A stretch of DNA of 64,000 nt, from NCBI GenBank assembly GCA_026545765.1, contig CM048843.1, positions 10,439,501 to 10,503,500 on the forward strand. Direction: 5' to 3'. Of the stretch, positions 1 to 10,655 are shown in pieces (the stretch's first letter is position 1; each line of letters begins with the position of its first letter). Position numbers and translations under genes: made by a program. The DNA is from Plantago major. Its lineage: Eukaryota; Streptophyta; Magnoliopsida; Lamiales; Plantaginaceae. The notes beneath the pieces are model-generated. The model saw only the letters and a list, made by a program, of their open reading frames with translations. It ran no database searches and was not told the origin of the DNA.

Positions 1-959
1 AGCTCACAGTGTTTCATGGAAAGTATGCTGTGGAACAGTCTTCCATGGTTTATAAAGACTGGACCTTCCAGAGTCAAGCACTTCCTGTTGATCTTGTAAA
101 CAGGTGACATTTCAGTCTTGAAGAATTTAATCTAAGACCAATAAAATTTGACTTCTTGTATATAGTAATGAGCTGAGATATATATTTTGTTTACATCCAT
201 TCAGGGGAATGGCAGTAGAAGACTCAAATGCGCCACATGGAGTCCGCCTACTAGTTGAGGACTATCCTTTTGCTGTAGATGGACTTGAAATATGGTCAGC
301 GACGAAAATGTGGGTAACCGATTATGTGAATTTCTACTATTCGTCAAATGACGAGATCTGTAATGACACAGAGTTGCAGCTCTGGTGGACTGAGGTAAGG
401 GAGAAAGGACATGGTGACAAGTGAGACGAGCCATGGTGGCCTAAAATGCATACGCGTAAAGACTTGATAGACTCGTGCACAACCATCATTTGGGTAGCGT
501 CTGCTCTCCATGCGTCGACCAATTTCGGGCAGTATGCCTATGGGGGGTTCATGCCTAACCGCCCGACCATCAGCCTTTCGGCTGATGCCAGAGCCTGGTT
601 CCCCTGAGTATGACGAGTTGTGTACTAATCCTGATAAGGTTTTTCTAAGAACGGTTACTCCTCGGCTCCAGATGTTGGTTGGTATTGCATTAATCGAGGT
701 CCTATCGAGGCATTCTTCGGATGAGGTGTATCTAGGACAGAGGGATACTTACTGGACTAAAGATGAGGAAGTGATTAGAGCTTCTGGGAAGTTTGAGAAG
801 AAGTTGAGAGACGTTGAAAAGGGGATTGAAGAGAGGAATAAGGATGAGAAATTGAAGAATAGAAGTGGACCTCTTAAGGTGCCATATACATTGCTTTATC
901 CTTCAAGTGAAGGGAACGGGGTTACTGGAAGAGGGATTCCAAATAGCGTGGCAATTTGA
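1..959 (+). pseudogene. Lipoxygenase pseudogene, last two exons (gene continues off the left edge)
   Basis: Bases 6-103 read as the end of LOX exon 8 ([13 protein letters not shown]...ALPVDLVNR). An intron with GT and AG borders follows at 104-204, and the last exon runs 205-959 (RGMAVEDSN...[10 protein letters not shown]). Phases and splice positions match exons 8 and 9 of the intact LOX at 14338-19330. The iron-ligand block [11 protein letters not shown] and the C-terminal Ile are kept. Two lesions break the frame: an in-frame TGA at 422-424, where relatives have a basic residue before DEPWWP, and a one-base gain near 583-587 in the segment that normally reads PTISRRLMPEPG. The product would lose the second iron-binding region. 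It also has Thr-Val before the FHGKYA stretch, so it is 9-LOX type. The earlier exons lie outside the window. It is probably a decayed tandem duplicate. Confidence 0.9.
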
Positions 960-1194
960 AGATCTTTGAGCTTAATGAAGTTCGTGTTTGTTTATCTTAT
1001 AATTATGTTGATGTATTGCTCTGTGTTTGATTATTTTTCTTAGAGAACATTGTGTACATGGTATGATTGTTTGAATTGTTAAACTGGTAAAGATGCCATG
1101 TCAAATTTTATTGCAAGTGAATTTTTTATAATTTCCTGCCATTTTGCGAAGGAATATACGGACGTGGATTCAAATATGTACGATGCAAATCGCA

Positions 1195-1370
1195 CCCTAT
1201 ATTCAAAAAGTTAGTCTCTCTCTAGATAATTTATTTGAAGACATGTTTATATTATCAAGAAAATTATCGATATTATTAATCAAAACACTTATGTTCTCAA
1301 CATTAATATTTTTTCATATTACAACAAGATTTATTTCGTTAACAACATAGACATTTTGATTATTAACATG
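1195..1370. mobile_element. MITE fragment of the TCTCTAGATAATTTATC family
   Basis: This stretch (TCTCTAGATAATTTATTTGA, then AAAATTATCGATATTATTAATCAAAACAC) closely resembles segments at 21309-21475 and, in reverse orientation, 36600-36726. The last of these sits in an element with inverted ends, so this is read as a half copy of that non-autonomous DNA transposon. Nothing codes here. Confidence 0.55.
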
Positions 1371-1399
1371 AATGGTTTTATTGATAACATGGGCCGTCT

Positions 1400-1960
1400 T
1401 TATATAAGTTAACTAGAAACCGCCTCTCATGAATATTCAAATGGGTACGTGGTATTGAGAAATTATTCACAACTCTCATTAAATATCCACTCGAGTGACC
1501 TCACAAAGAGAGGTTGAAACTGACCATGATCAGGTGCGGGGATATTGGTGAATTAATACTCTAGTCTGAGTCTGCGTTTGAAGCTCCACCCCATATTAAA
1601 TTTCCACTCGAATAGCCTCCCCAAAGTTGTTGAAACCGGCCACGAAAGAAAGGGTATTGGAGAATTATTGAATATCCACGGATGGATGGTGTGCGAGTGA
1701 GGGGATATTGGAAATTTTATATAAATGACTAGATTTTCACACGTCTTGAATTAATTTAATGACTATATTACACAGGTTCTACGATGTTAGACTTTTAGAT
1801 GAGAGAAAATTTTAATAAAAAAAGTCTACCTAAATCTGTGTCAATCTAGTAATGGATGATATTTTCCGGGACAAAGTACTGTGTTAGAAAATGATCAGCT
1901 GTAATTAGGCATTTAGATAAATGTTAAGAGGTTAAACCTCCAACTACCACCGAGCCATTT
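1400..1960 (+). mobile_element. TRIM-like LTR-retrotransposon fossil
   Basis: Non-coding. The segments CCCCATATTAAATTTCCACTCGAA, GTGCGGGGATATTGG, ATATAAATGACTAGATT and TTTTAGATGAGA recur in the opposite orientation at 9400-10650, where a tRNA-Met-type primer site is also visible. The element is small, lacks any protein region, and is diverged and broken. The family name is inferred from structure. It looks old. Confidence 0.45.
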
Positions 1961-2466
1961 TTTTTTTAAATTGTGGCTCGAACAAAGCCTCCATAATGGA
2001 AGCTCTATTCGAGCTTTTGGTGAAGAAGGGAATGTTTTTGGTTTAAAATGTAAATAAGTTATTTACAATGGGTGGTTTATGTAAATTGATGTAATTTGTA
2101 GTTTTAAATTGTTTAAATTATTAAAATTAACTTATTTATTTTTTGTGTTAGATTATGTCATTTGTCAAATTTTAAGTGGTATACTAGTATTAATACAATG
2201 TCAAGTGGTATTAAAATTAGTCAAGCCCTAGCTTGAACATTCCCAAATCGATTGTTGTTCTCTTGTTCTGGTCAAAAGTTTCATTCCTGAACCATTTTCC
2301 ATGGGCATACGTATAATAGTCAAATACTATAATTTTCGTCCTAAATCCTAATGTATAAAATTCTCAAGCGTAAAGGTAGTTGTTAGTGCGATCGGACCGG
2401 GATTGGGTACTATCCATATATATTATGTAAAGCACAATGGTATAAACCTCACCAAATTCATTCAGT
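1961..2466. other. AT-rich intergenic stretch
   Basis: I see no coding exon, RNA gene or clear repeat boundary here. Confidence 0.5.
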
Positions 2467-2650
2467 CCTACGTGGAATTTTGTGGAATTAGTTGTATTTT
2501 AGCCAGTATATATTTCATTGTTAATTTTGGTATATTGACTATATATATAGGTTTTATTAAATCTCATATAACTTTATCTACAAAAATTCAAAAAATGTTT
2601 TGAACATATATTTGAATTTTCCGTGACAAGACGAATCCATAGACACCAAT
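2467..2650 (+). repeat. Direct repeat, copy 1 (about 180 bp)
   Basis: Begins near CGTGGAATTTTGTGG and runs through GAACATATATTTGAATTTTCCGTG to CAAGACGAAT. It matches 3388-3570 in order and orientation with moderate divergence. The two copies flank the RNase H-like relic. No function assigned. Confidence 0.65.
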
Positions 2651-2899
2651 CTTGAATAGTATTATTTAAATAAATTATTTTATTCATTAAAATAAAATAT
2701 AAATTTATTAAATAAGATAAAATGAATTAATGGAAATTTAAAAATAGAGTATTTAACTAATGTTTAACGTGAGGCTAATGTTTTAGTATTTCAGATTATC
2801 GATTAGGTGTTCTTATATAATATAATATATAAAGTTGATGGGCTAAATCCATGATTCATTCAAATTCCAGCCATCTTATGTGAAATTTTCATACGGTTG

Positions 2900-3363
2900 A
2901 GCAGAGTCCGAATAAGGGGACGTATTAGTGTTGTTGCTAGGGATCAAGAGGGCATGAATGTTATTGCTTGATGAATTTTTTTATATCTTATGGTTGCTGA
3001 AAATGCGGAAGGTTGGACAACCAAATTAAAAACAAAATTTGTTCGAGATTTTGAGTGGCAACATGTAATTATTTAAAGGGATTGTTTTTTGGTGATTAAA
3101 TCTCTTAAATCGATAAATTTTAGCTTTGCCCCTTTGTTTCACTTTTCAAAGAAATTTAGGTATTTGATGGAGAATAAGTTTTGCCAAGTTAAACGTGAGG
3201 GTAATATTTTAGCACATAGATTATCAGTTGGATGTTCTTATGATGATGTTGGTTTTGTATATTTATATTATCCACACCATGATTGTTATGTGGGAGGAGC
3301 ACATACCACCCCAGGGGTTGTCTCGATCAATTTATTTTGTCCTCCCATTTCTATATATTATTA
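2900..3363 (+). pseudogene. RNase H-like (RVT_3) domain relic, probably from a LINE
   Basis: Across frames with several stops one can read GRISVVARDQEGMNVIA, then NAEGWTTKLK, DCFLVIKSLKSINFSFAPL and CQVKREGNILAHRLSVGC. This is the order of conserved blocks in the plant RNase H-like domain found at the end of L1-type LINEs and in related plant proteins: the GRISVVARD strand, the D-C-L-x-V-I block and the V-K-R-E-G-N-x-x-A-H-R-L block. The reverse transcriptase is absent. There are at least three in-frame stops, so it is a dead fragment. It could instead come from a host RVT_3 gene. Confidence 0.6.
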
Positions 3364-3387
3364 AACGTAAACTATATCGTGACATCG

Positions 3388-3575
3388 CCATGGGAATTTT
3401 GTGGGATTAGTTGCATTTTCAGCCAATATATCTTTCACCGTTTTTTCTTATTTTTTTGTATATTGGCTGCATATATAGTTTTATAAAATCTCATATAAAT
3501 TTATATACAAAACTCCGAAAAATAATTTGAACATATATTTAAATTCACCGTGCCAAGACGAATTCATCTAAATCT
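3388..3575 (+). repeat. Direct repeat, copy 2 (about 180 bp)
   Basis: Begins GGGAATTTTGTGGGATTAG and ends near GTGCCAAGACGAATTC. It is homologous to 2467-2650. Just upstream, 3320-3388 resembles 5975-6050, which ends in a Helitron-like hairpin. Confidence 0.65.
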
Positions 3576-5240
3576 TTTCGACTTTATCACTCGCATGTTT
3601 TCATAAAGTCTGCTAACAACAATATTATCTACTATAATGGTGCACTTAAATACAACTCTACACATATATATATTCTTCTCAAGTTGTTTTTTTTATAATT
3701 TGATATGGATCAAGATAAATTTGATGCTTCTATTTTTTACAATATGCTCTACCAGATGAGGTTGGAGTGATTGCAAAATATTATTATGGACATATTTGAC
3801 TTGGATACGGGAGGAATAGCCTTTTATTTGTAATTCTTAATTGGCAGAGGTAAATGCGGAGTCAAAGTTTGCACTTTACACTGCACGACTGGGATAAGGA
3901 AGAATAACCTTGCACGTGTTCATTCTTTATAATCACGTAAATTAGCTGAGTTATTGTTATCATTGACGAAATGTGGCTAAAGTACTTTGTGAATTAGTAG
4001 TAAATAAAATACAAGTGAGTAAGTTAATGATGTATATGAGCTTTAATTGTAATTTAAATCTTTATCATCTCTCACTATTAAAAAGAAAATATGGCAGCAC
4101 TATTCCATAATGATTTTTTTTATAAACTAAAAAAGGAAGGAAAACTAAAAATTCATACTTGATTAATCAATCGACAATTAGCTAGGAACTCCGATCCAAC
4201 CACTGGCCAAATGAATTTATAAAGCTTGATTGGCACAAGTCTACTAAAATATTTTTTACAGTCAAATGTTTACGACCTAAAATATAAATTTGGATAGTAA
4301 TAAACATAACAAAAACTATCTATTTGAAATATTAAACCTACCTATATACAAATCATTTACTCATTTATCTCCATATTCATGCCCGGTATTGATTATCTAT
4401 TTGTAATAATAAAGAAACTTCAGTTTGCCGTATTTTTTTCTAATTTTTCTTTTACGTTTCAATTGGTGTTTCTCCAAACATGGAGGATGGTCCAAGCATA
4501 AAAGAAGTAGAAAAATACTAAATAATATACTTATTTAAGTCATAGTTATCATGAGAATAAGTTTGAGTGTACAACTCCTACAAAATTAAAACATTTCGAT
4601 ATTGATGTTGATGAAGTGGATTATATACTCTAAGGACAATACTAAGTTAACCCAAGCTTACATGAATGAAACTCATACATTCTTATATAGTTTAACATGA
4701 TGAGTGAACGTTTAAAGTTAATTTGTATTCTATGGTGAAGTTTGATAATGAAGCTTAATTATATTTTATACCTCACATGTGTATGATTTACTGTTGAATA
4801 TGCATTTTTTTAATGGGCGCAAATCCAGTTAGGAGGACCTTTGGATTTATGCTTGACATAGCCCCTTCAACTAATCTTCTAAGAATGTTCTATGAATCGT
4901 GTACTAGACCTGCTTTTTTCAGTTTCAGGAGATATAAGAGATATAAATAAGCTAATTGGTGGTGTGTTTGATCTTTACATGTCTATCAATAACATTAATT
5001 TTACACGTGAAGACTTTCAATTTCCTTTTCTTTATGTATAAGATTCGATCGGTACGATGAGGTATAAGGGTTCTCTTCTCTACAGTCTCTGGCTGGAACG
5101 ACTGGTTCTATCCAACCCGAATTCAACCCCGTTCGAAATAATGATGTTTAGGTCTGGTCTGGCATATACTCGAACCCGTTCCATACCTTTGTTACAAGAC
5201 CCGAGCGCAACATTTTATAATTAAGTTAGCAAAACTTACA
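3576..5240. other. AT-rich intergenic stretch with no recognised gene
   Basis: No ORF with coding character and no RNA gene seen. The part near 5085-5210 is richer in CCCGTTCG-type motifs and may be another small DNA transposon, but I could not find its ends. Confidence 0.4.
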
Positions 5241-5270
5241 TTTTTCTCCGGCGGGGTATGGGGTGTGGTT

Positions 5271-5297
5271 GGGGGGGGGGGGGGGGGGGGGGGGGGG
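5271..5297. repeat. Poly-G run (about 27 G)
   Basis: An unbroken G homopolymer opens the minisatellite-like block. Its exact length is likely unreliable in sequencing. A second G run lies at about 5521-5532. Confidence 0.9.
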
Positions 5298-5299
5298 TC

Positions 5300-5605
5300 T
5301 GCATATACCCTCTAGACGGGGAAATCGATCTTCTCTCTACTTTCTTGAACCATAACGGGTATGGAGATCTGATACTCTCTAGGTGGGGAGACTCAACTCA
5401 ATTCGATCTTCTCTCTACTTTCTTAATCTCCATAACGAGCCGGGGGAGGGGGATCAACTTATACTCTCTAGGCAGAGAAAATGTCTCCCATCTTCTTTGT
5501 ACTTTATAGATCTCCATAACCGGGGGGGGGGGGTATGGCAGGTACTCTCTAGGTGGGGAAACTCTCTTCTATCTTCTCTGTACTTTCTTGATCTCCATGA
5601 CGGAG
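5300..5605. repeat. Diverged minisatellite, about four units of 65-90 bp
   Basis: A pattern recurs four times: CTCTAG(A/G)(C/T)GGGG, a spacer, then TCTTCTCTCTACTTTCTTGA and TCTCCATAAC, followed by a G-rich stretch. Units start near 5308, 5374, 5464 and 5547. Just downstream, CCACCGCGGGTTGTTGGGAA (about 5609) recurs at about 5721. Non-coding. Confidence 0.75.
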
Positions 5606-5969
5606 GGGGGTCCACCGCGGGTTGTTGGGAACCGGTGGGTTGGAAAAAAACAACTGTAACATGTGAAATTAAGTTTGTATAATATATTTTTTTGTGTGTC
5701 TGGTGGGGTGACCACATATACCACCGCGGGGTTGTTGGGAACAACCCTGTTGATTGTGTTGTATACTTTTGTATTTTATTTTGGTTTCGTTTGAGGGATA
5801 GTTTTTTTTAAAAAAATACATGTATCTGTTACTAATTAACGAATCGATGCAGTGGGACCCTATTTTTACATTTTCTATAGTTAATATAAATAAACACTCA
5901 CTGATATAATATTGGATGAAGGACTACCGACTGACACAACGATCAACGTTGTTCACATAAATTTGACTA

Positions 5970-6061
5970 CCTTATTTTCTCGATTAATTTATTTTATCAT
6001 CCCCTTTGTATTTATTAATAAAAGTAAATTATATCGTGGCATCGCCACGGGTTAGTACTAG
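5970..6061 (+). mobile_element. Helitron-like 3' terminus
   Basis: At 6035-6049 a 6-bp stem hairpin (CGTGGC-ATC-GCCACG) is followed 8 bases later by CTAG at 6058-6061 and then T. A GC hairpin shortly before CTRR and a following T is the known form of plant Helitron 3' ends. A related 70-bp segment lies at 3320-3388 with a weaker hairpin. The 5' end was not found, and no Rep/helicase is visible, so the element would be non-autonomous. Confidence 0.45.
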
Positions 6062-6064
6062 TAC

Positions 6065-7515
6065 AACTATATTCTGCGACTTGGTGTTTCTAAAACACAT
6101 AACTATGGCAATGCAATTTTCTGATGTGTTCGACACACTGAACTGACATCAGAAAAACAGAAACAAAAACTTATCCTAAATACAGAGATTAACAGCGGAA
6201 TCAAAGACAAAGAGATAAGTTTCTAGCAGATTATATTTCTATAATCCTCCGAGCCTCATGGCGAAAATATTCACTATACGTATGTTAATAATGAATACGA
6301 AACTACTCTAGATCTATTCTCTATGAATATCTCTGGATGCAAAACAACCGAGTAATATAAAGAACTACCTCTACCAATCTACCTATCAATAATCGCTGGA
6401 TCACATCGAGAATTCTAGATAGAAACAACTCAGAAAACGTTGACAGAAGCTTATACATATAATATGAAAATCCTAATTTTATAACTCTTGCATTCGTATC
6501 CATCTAGATGAGCTCTTGATGTATATATAATGTTTAGAAACGTCCAACAGCAAAGCAAATCAGATTTGATGAGATCTCATAGTTCGCTTGCTATAGGATT
6601 CAAAGTCCTAGTTGACTTCTATGTCTCAAGTCTTCTTCAGTCTATCCCAGATCTCTCAGATCTTATTTGTTGCTTCCTTTATACATCAAACTTCTCATCA
6701 CCATGTTTTTCTCAAGTCCCAGCAATACACAAGCAGCCAAGAACCTTGTTTATCTCTTAAATAACTTACTGGATAAGTTTAAAGAAATCAACCAAGATCT
6801 CGTGACTTCTCCAAGCTCGTTCAACCTAAATATATATGCACAACACTAACTAAAATCATGAAACCAATTAGGAAAGGAACTAAAGTGAATAAAGGCAAAA
6901 CATAATCAGAAATCTGCTGTACAACAGGTTTTTCCCGCACAGCAGACTTCTGCCCAAACTGGTGTGCTCGGGACCCCAAATAAAAACACTGAGAAATGTT
7001 TTGCATATCAGTGTGTATATTGTGTGTGCCTGATACACCAAGATTAACACAATAAAAAAATACTCACATTTACAGTAATTTTGTTTGGATTGATTATGAT
7101 AGCCGAATAACCCAATAGTAAAATGACGGTCCAGAGTGGTTGAACCGCGGCCTGCCACTTCTTTGGGGGTGAATTAATGGATAGCGCTTCGGGATGACCG
7201 GATCTTATAGCTAGCAATAACATAGATTCGTTTTCAAAATAAATATCCAATCAGGGCAAATGGTCTTTATGGTAACGATATTGATGGTGTAACTAACTTT
7301 ATTCTTGGCTGGCATACTTTTCAACTATGCAATCCACAGTTTGTAACACACAAGTTGAGCTCCTTGAGAATTGATATGCTTGATTTAAAGTGACATTTAA
7401 CTTTTAGTATTCTTTCAAATTAATCGAACCAAGCCCAATTGTATCAATTTATTTGTTGAAAATTCCTCTATATCCTTTACCTTAAGATGAAGTTGGCTTG
7501 AGAGGACTTCGGATA
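6065..7515. other. Intergenic stretch, no recognised gene
   Basis: Short open frames on both strands show no known domain. The base composition and the stretch 6900-7060 could be old transposon sequence, but no ends or domains were found. Confidence 0.4.
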
Positions 7516-7519
7516 ATTA

Positions 7520-7657
7520 GGCTATGTTCTTTTCAACTGTAATTTCCTGAACTGAACTGAAATGAATTGAATTAAATTGTAGTATAAAATATAACTAAGC
7601 AGAACTGAATGGAACTGAACTGAACTGAATGAGTTTTTAGTTGAAGAGAACAGTGCC
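7520..7657. mobile_element. Tourist-like MITE (PIF/Harbinger type), 138 bp
   Basis: Inverted ends GGCTATGTTCTTTTCAACTG and CAGTTGAAGAGAAC...GCC-type, flanked by TTA at 7517-7519 and 7658-7660. The core is rich in CTGAACTGAA. The same family occurs at 13482, 60629 and 60981. The TTA target duplication and GG(C/G)-type end fit the Tourist class. Confidence 0.8.
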
Positions 7658-7692
7658 TTAATTATAATATTATGTGAGTTGTGAAATATATA

Positions 7693-8181
7693 CTCCTCCG
7701 TCCCGACAATCTGAACACATTCATTTTATGGACATCCCACGAATCTAATCTCATTAAAAAAATAGCAAAAAAGCACATCCACTAACTCTCATTAACTCAA
7801 CTATATCTTTTACTTTTTCCATTCTTTATCATATACTCACTCCATTTCAGAAAAAGTGTTACATTTGAGCTTTGGCCATTATTTGTCTTGATTTAATAAA
7901 TTACTCATAAACGATAATAGTAATTAATTTAATAAAATCATATAATAAAAATTTAATTACTAAATTTTCATTATATAATTTTAATAATTTATTTATTAAT
8001 ATCGTTTAAGAGTAAATTGTAATTCAACAGAACGATGACCCATCGTAAAATGTAACACTACGAAATAAGATATCATATCTCTCATACATTTTTCATTCTT
8101 TATCATTTCTCTCCCCAACAATAAACAATAAACAATTGACTTTCCTAAAAATAGTGGCGAAAAGAAATATGTTCAGGGAGT
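7693..8181. mobile_element. Stowaway-like MITE, enlarged by an inner MITE
   Basis: Starts CTCCTCCGTCCCGACAATCTGAACA after TA (7691-7692) and ends ATGTTCAGGGAG before TA (8182-8183). The Stowaway class uses CTCCCTCCGT ends and TA targets. A second element occupies the middle. Confidence 0.65.
7836..8072. mobile_element. Inner Stowaway-like MITE, a long imperfect hairpin
   Basis: Opens CTCACTCCATTTCAGAAAAAGTGTTACATTT after TA and closes with AAATGTAACACTACGAAATA. The interior folds back on itself (TTACTCATAAACGAT against ATCGTTTAAGAGTAA). It is related to 33867-34044. The right end is worn. Confidence 0.6.
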
Positions 8182-8461
8182 ACTATATGATACTTAATTA
8201 GTTATATTATGTGAGTTGTAAAGTAGTATATGATTGCATTTAACAAGGAAAAATCCTTAACATCGTGTTTTTTATAGTGAAGTCGTCTTAGGCATGTCAA
8301 CTGAAATAGACTGGTTTTGTTATCGTCTCATTGTGGTTTATTAGCTAGCTGACATATTGTACGTACGTACAGTGATTAATTAAGTAGTAATAGTAGTAGT
8401 TGTAACAACTTTTGACACTCAACTCCTACTTCTCCTTTTGGGACTACAATTCACACAAAGT

Positions 8462-9300
8462 ATGAGTGCGGAGCCAGGATTTGAAAATGGGGGTGACGAA
8501 ATATTATAACACTGACACAATATGTAATTTAGTCATGTTGAGTTAGGACGGACAGAGTCGGGTCGGATCAATATTTTTTACACCAAATTCATCATACATA
8601 TTTAAATATGAATATCCAAGTAAAATAAAAGTAAATAAAGAACCACATCATAAGGCAAACAAAAATTGAATAAACGATCCACTTCTATAAAAATCATACT
8701 CTACATCTTTTCATCTTCTCAAAATCATCATTGATTGAATCAATGTCAAAGCCCTCAACAATTCCTTTTTCAATATGCATTATCAAATTGTTATACAAGA
8801 AATCATCATCCATCGAACTCCGCAATCTTATCTATGCAATTTTCATGGCTGAAAATGCACGCTTAGAACTTGCTCCAAAAGTATAAAATTTGCCCGTTAA
8901 TTAGTAAAATATCTCTTTAATCACAAAGTCTTGAAAGAGAGGTGTATTAGTAAGAGATGGATTGATGTTTTAAGTATATATATAATGTTTTATGAGTGCG
9001 TATATGTTTTATATCATTTGTTTATGTATGTCACTGATGTTTTTAGTAAAACTCTAATGTTTTTGGATAAAACTATAATGTGTGTCCGTCGCTTTTAGCC
9101 TCTAAAACCGTCTCAGGAGACTCACGTTAATTTTATCGAAGTTATTAATTTTCTCAATTTTTTTAATTATAAAGCTGATTAACTAAAAAAATTTAGGCGT
9201 GGCAAAACATATAATTTTCTAAAATATACCTAAAGTAATAAAGAAAATGAAAATTTTGAGGGTGGCGACCGCCACCTCCCACCAGCCCGTGTACGGTCTT
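8462..9300 (-). mobile_element. hAT transposon relic (TTF/ZMYM1-like group) with C-terminal transposase fragment
   Basis: On the minus strand 8690-8890 reads KRAFSAMKIA, a stop, then LRSSMDDDFLYNNLIMHIEK and a short acidic tail. This is the C-terminal dimerisation block of hAT transposases (usually ERSFSAM...LRN.M.D..L...L..YIEK). The right flank at about 8468 (GCGGAGCCAGGATTTGAAAATGGGGGTG) has the look of this group's terminal repeat, and 9260-9300 (GGTGGCGACCGCCACCTCCCACC) may be the other end. Most of the transposase is missing and the remnant has an in-frame stop. A MITE fragment lies inside at about 8900-9125. Confidence 0.55.
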
Positions 9301-9389
9301 TCTGGATATCCTAAAATCCGTTCTAATTATAAATCTTTCTAGTAATCCTGAAATCCGTCCAAATTATGATTCCTTCTAGTCTTGTGATT

Positions 9390-10655
9390 AGAGAGGGTGA
9401 CCAGTAACTTTCCGGGAAATGACTCGGCGGTAGTTGGAGGTTTAAACCTCAGAACACGCATCTTGCATTATGATAACGAGTGGATAATAATACGAATGGA
9501 GATGTTGACGGTGGGATTCGATCCCTAAAACTTCTAGGTTCATAACCATGAAAGAATTTCATCTCATCTACAAGCTCGAACTTGTAGAGAGTTGTGGAAT
9601 CTAGTCATTTATATTATGGCAAATTACATAAGGTACCCCTTAAATTCGAGCTAATTACAAATTCAACCCCCGATCTCAAACAATTACATTTAAGTCCAAA
9701 ATCTATATTTTGAGTTGACCAACTAAAATTTAAATGGAAAAGAAAATAAAATGGACTTCCTTGCAATTTACAAGTTTCATTTTGTTACACATTTGACTCA
9801 AATATTTTTGTAACTTACAAGAACAGCCCAAAAAATTTTAAATAGCCCCCCATAATTTCATAACTAACATAAATAACATGCAAAATAATTTTTTTCCCAA
9901 ATACACCCTCATCACGACCACCTCACCGGCTGGAGGTCCGGTAGAGATGGAAGCTCCGTATGTCGGAGGTTCCATGACAGAGCTTCCATGGCGGAAGCTC
10001 AGTGCTTCTGCCATGGAAGCTGCGATCTGGAGCGGGAAGCTATGTTTCCCTTTCGGTTGTGGTGGTGGTGGGGAAGAAGATGGTTGGTGATGGTGGGAAT
10101 ATGGTGGTTGGAAGTGGTAGGGAAGAATGAGGTGGTGTGGTGTGGAAGAAGAAGGGGAGTAGAAATTTTAATAAGTAAAATCTTTGGGGGGGGGAGGGGG
10201 GTTTATAAGAAATTGAAAGTGTTGGGTGTATTTTGCAACAAATTAAAATTAATGTAATTATTGAATTATAAAGAAAGATAAAATAGGTGAAAAAGTTGAC
10301 TTTTGAGTTTGAGTGTAATTTTTAAATTCCGTCTTTGTTAAATTTGGACGAATCTATAATAGTTCAAATTCCGGAGACTAAAGTGACAAGTGGGCAAATT
10401 TAAGGGGTAGTATCTGTAATTTTCCCTTTATATTAATACTCCAATACTCCCCGCACTCGTGGTCGATTTCAATCTCATTGGGAAGGCCATTCGAGTGGAA
10501 ATTTAATATGGGACGGAGATTGTCTCCGTGGAGATTCGAACCCAGGTTGGGCATGAGCCAGAGGCTCTGATACTATAATAGAATTACATCTCATCTAAAA
10601 GTTCGAACTTATAAAAAGGTGTAGAACTAATCCACTTATATTAGTTTATCTAACA
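9390..10655 (-). mobile_element. TRIM-like LTR fossil, antisense, interrupted by a Mutator-like element
   Basis: Read on the minus strand from 10655: TGTTAGATAAACTAATATAAG, TTTTAGATGAGATG, then AGTATCAGAGCC (about 10563-10575), a primer site of the initiator tRNA-Met type used by plant LTR elements. It is followed by a short non-coding core, then a second LTR-like copy at about 9555-9616, which keeps TGTAGATGAGATGAAATTC. No gag or pol is visible. The element is broken and diverged. A Mutator-like element sits inside it, so the fossil is the older of the two. Confidence 0.5.
9617..10426. mobile_element. Mutator-like element, non-autonomous, 810 bp, with 9-bp target duplication
   Basis: Identical 9-bp repeats TTTATATTA flank it at 9608-9616 and 10427-10435. 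The inverted ends are about 30 bp: TGGCAAATTACATAAGGTAC on the left against the reverse complement GGGAAAATTACAGATACTAC on the right, both followed by CCCTTAAATT. The middle (about 9915-10160) is GC-richer than the flanks, with no recognised domain, and could be captured host sequence (Pack-MULE). No transposase. The identical target repeats suggest a fairly recent insertion. Confidence 0.85.

Noticed and set aside
2467-3575. LTR retrotransposon with the 180-bp direct repeats as LTRs
   Set aside because: No TG...CA ends, primer site or purine tract seen next to the repeats, and the content is an RNase H relic of LINE type.
10530-10580. tRNA-like sequence with a GGTTCGAATCTCC box on the minus strand
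   Set aside because: No cloverleaf forms; the adjacent AGTATCAGAGCC and LTR-like flank fit a retrotransposon primer site better.
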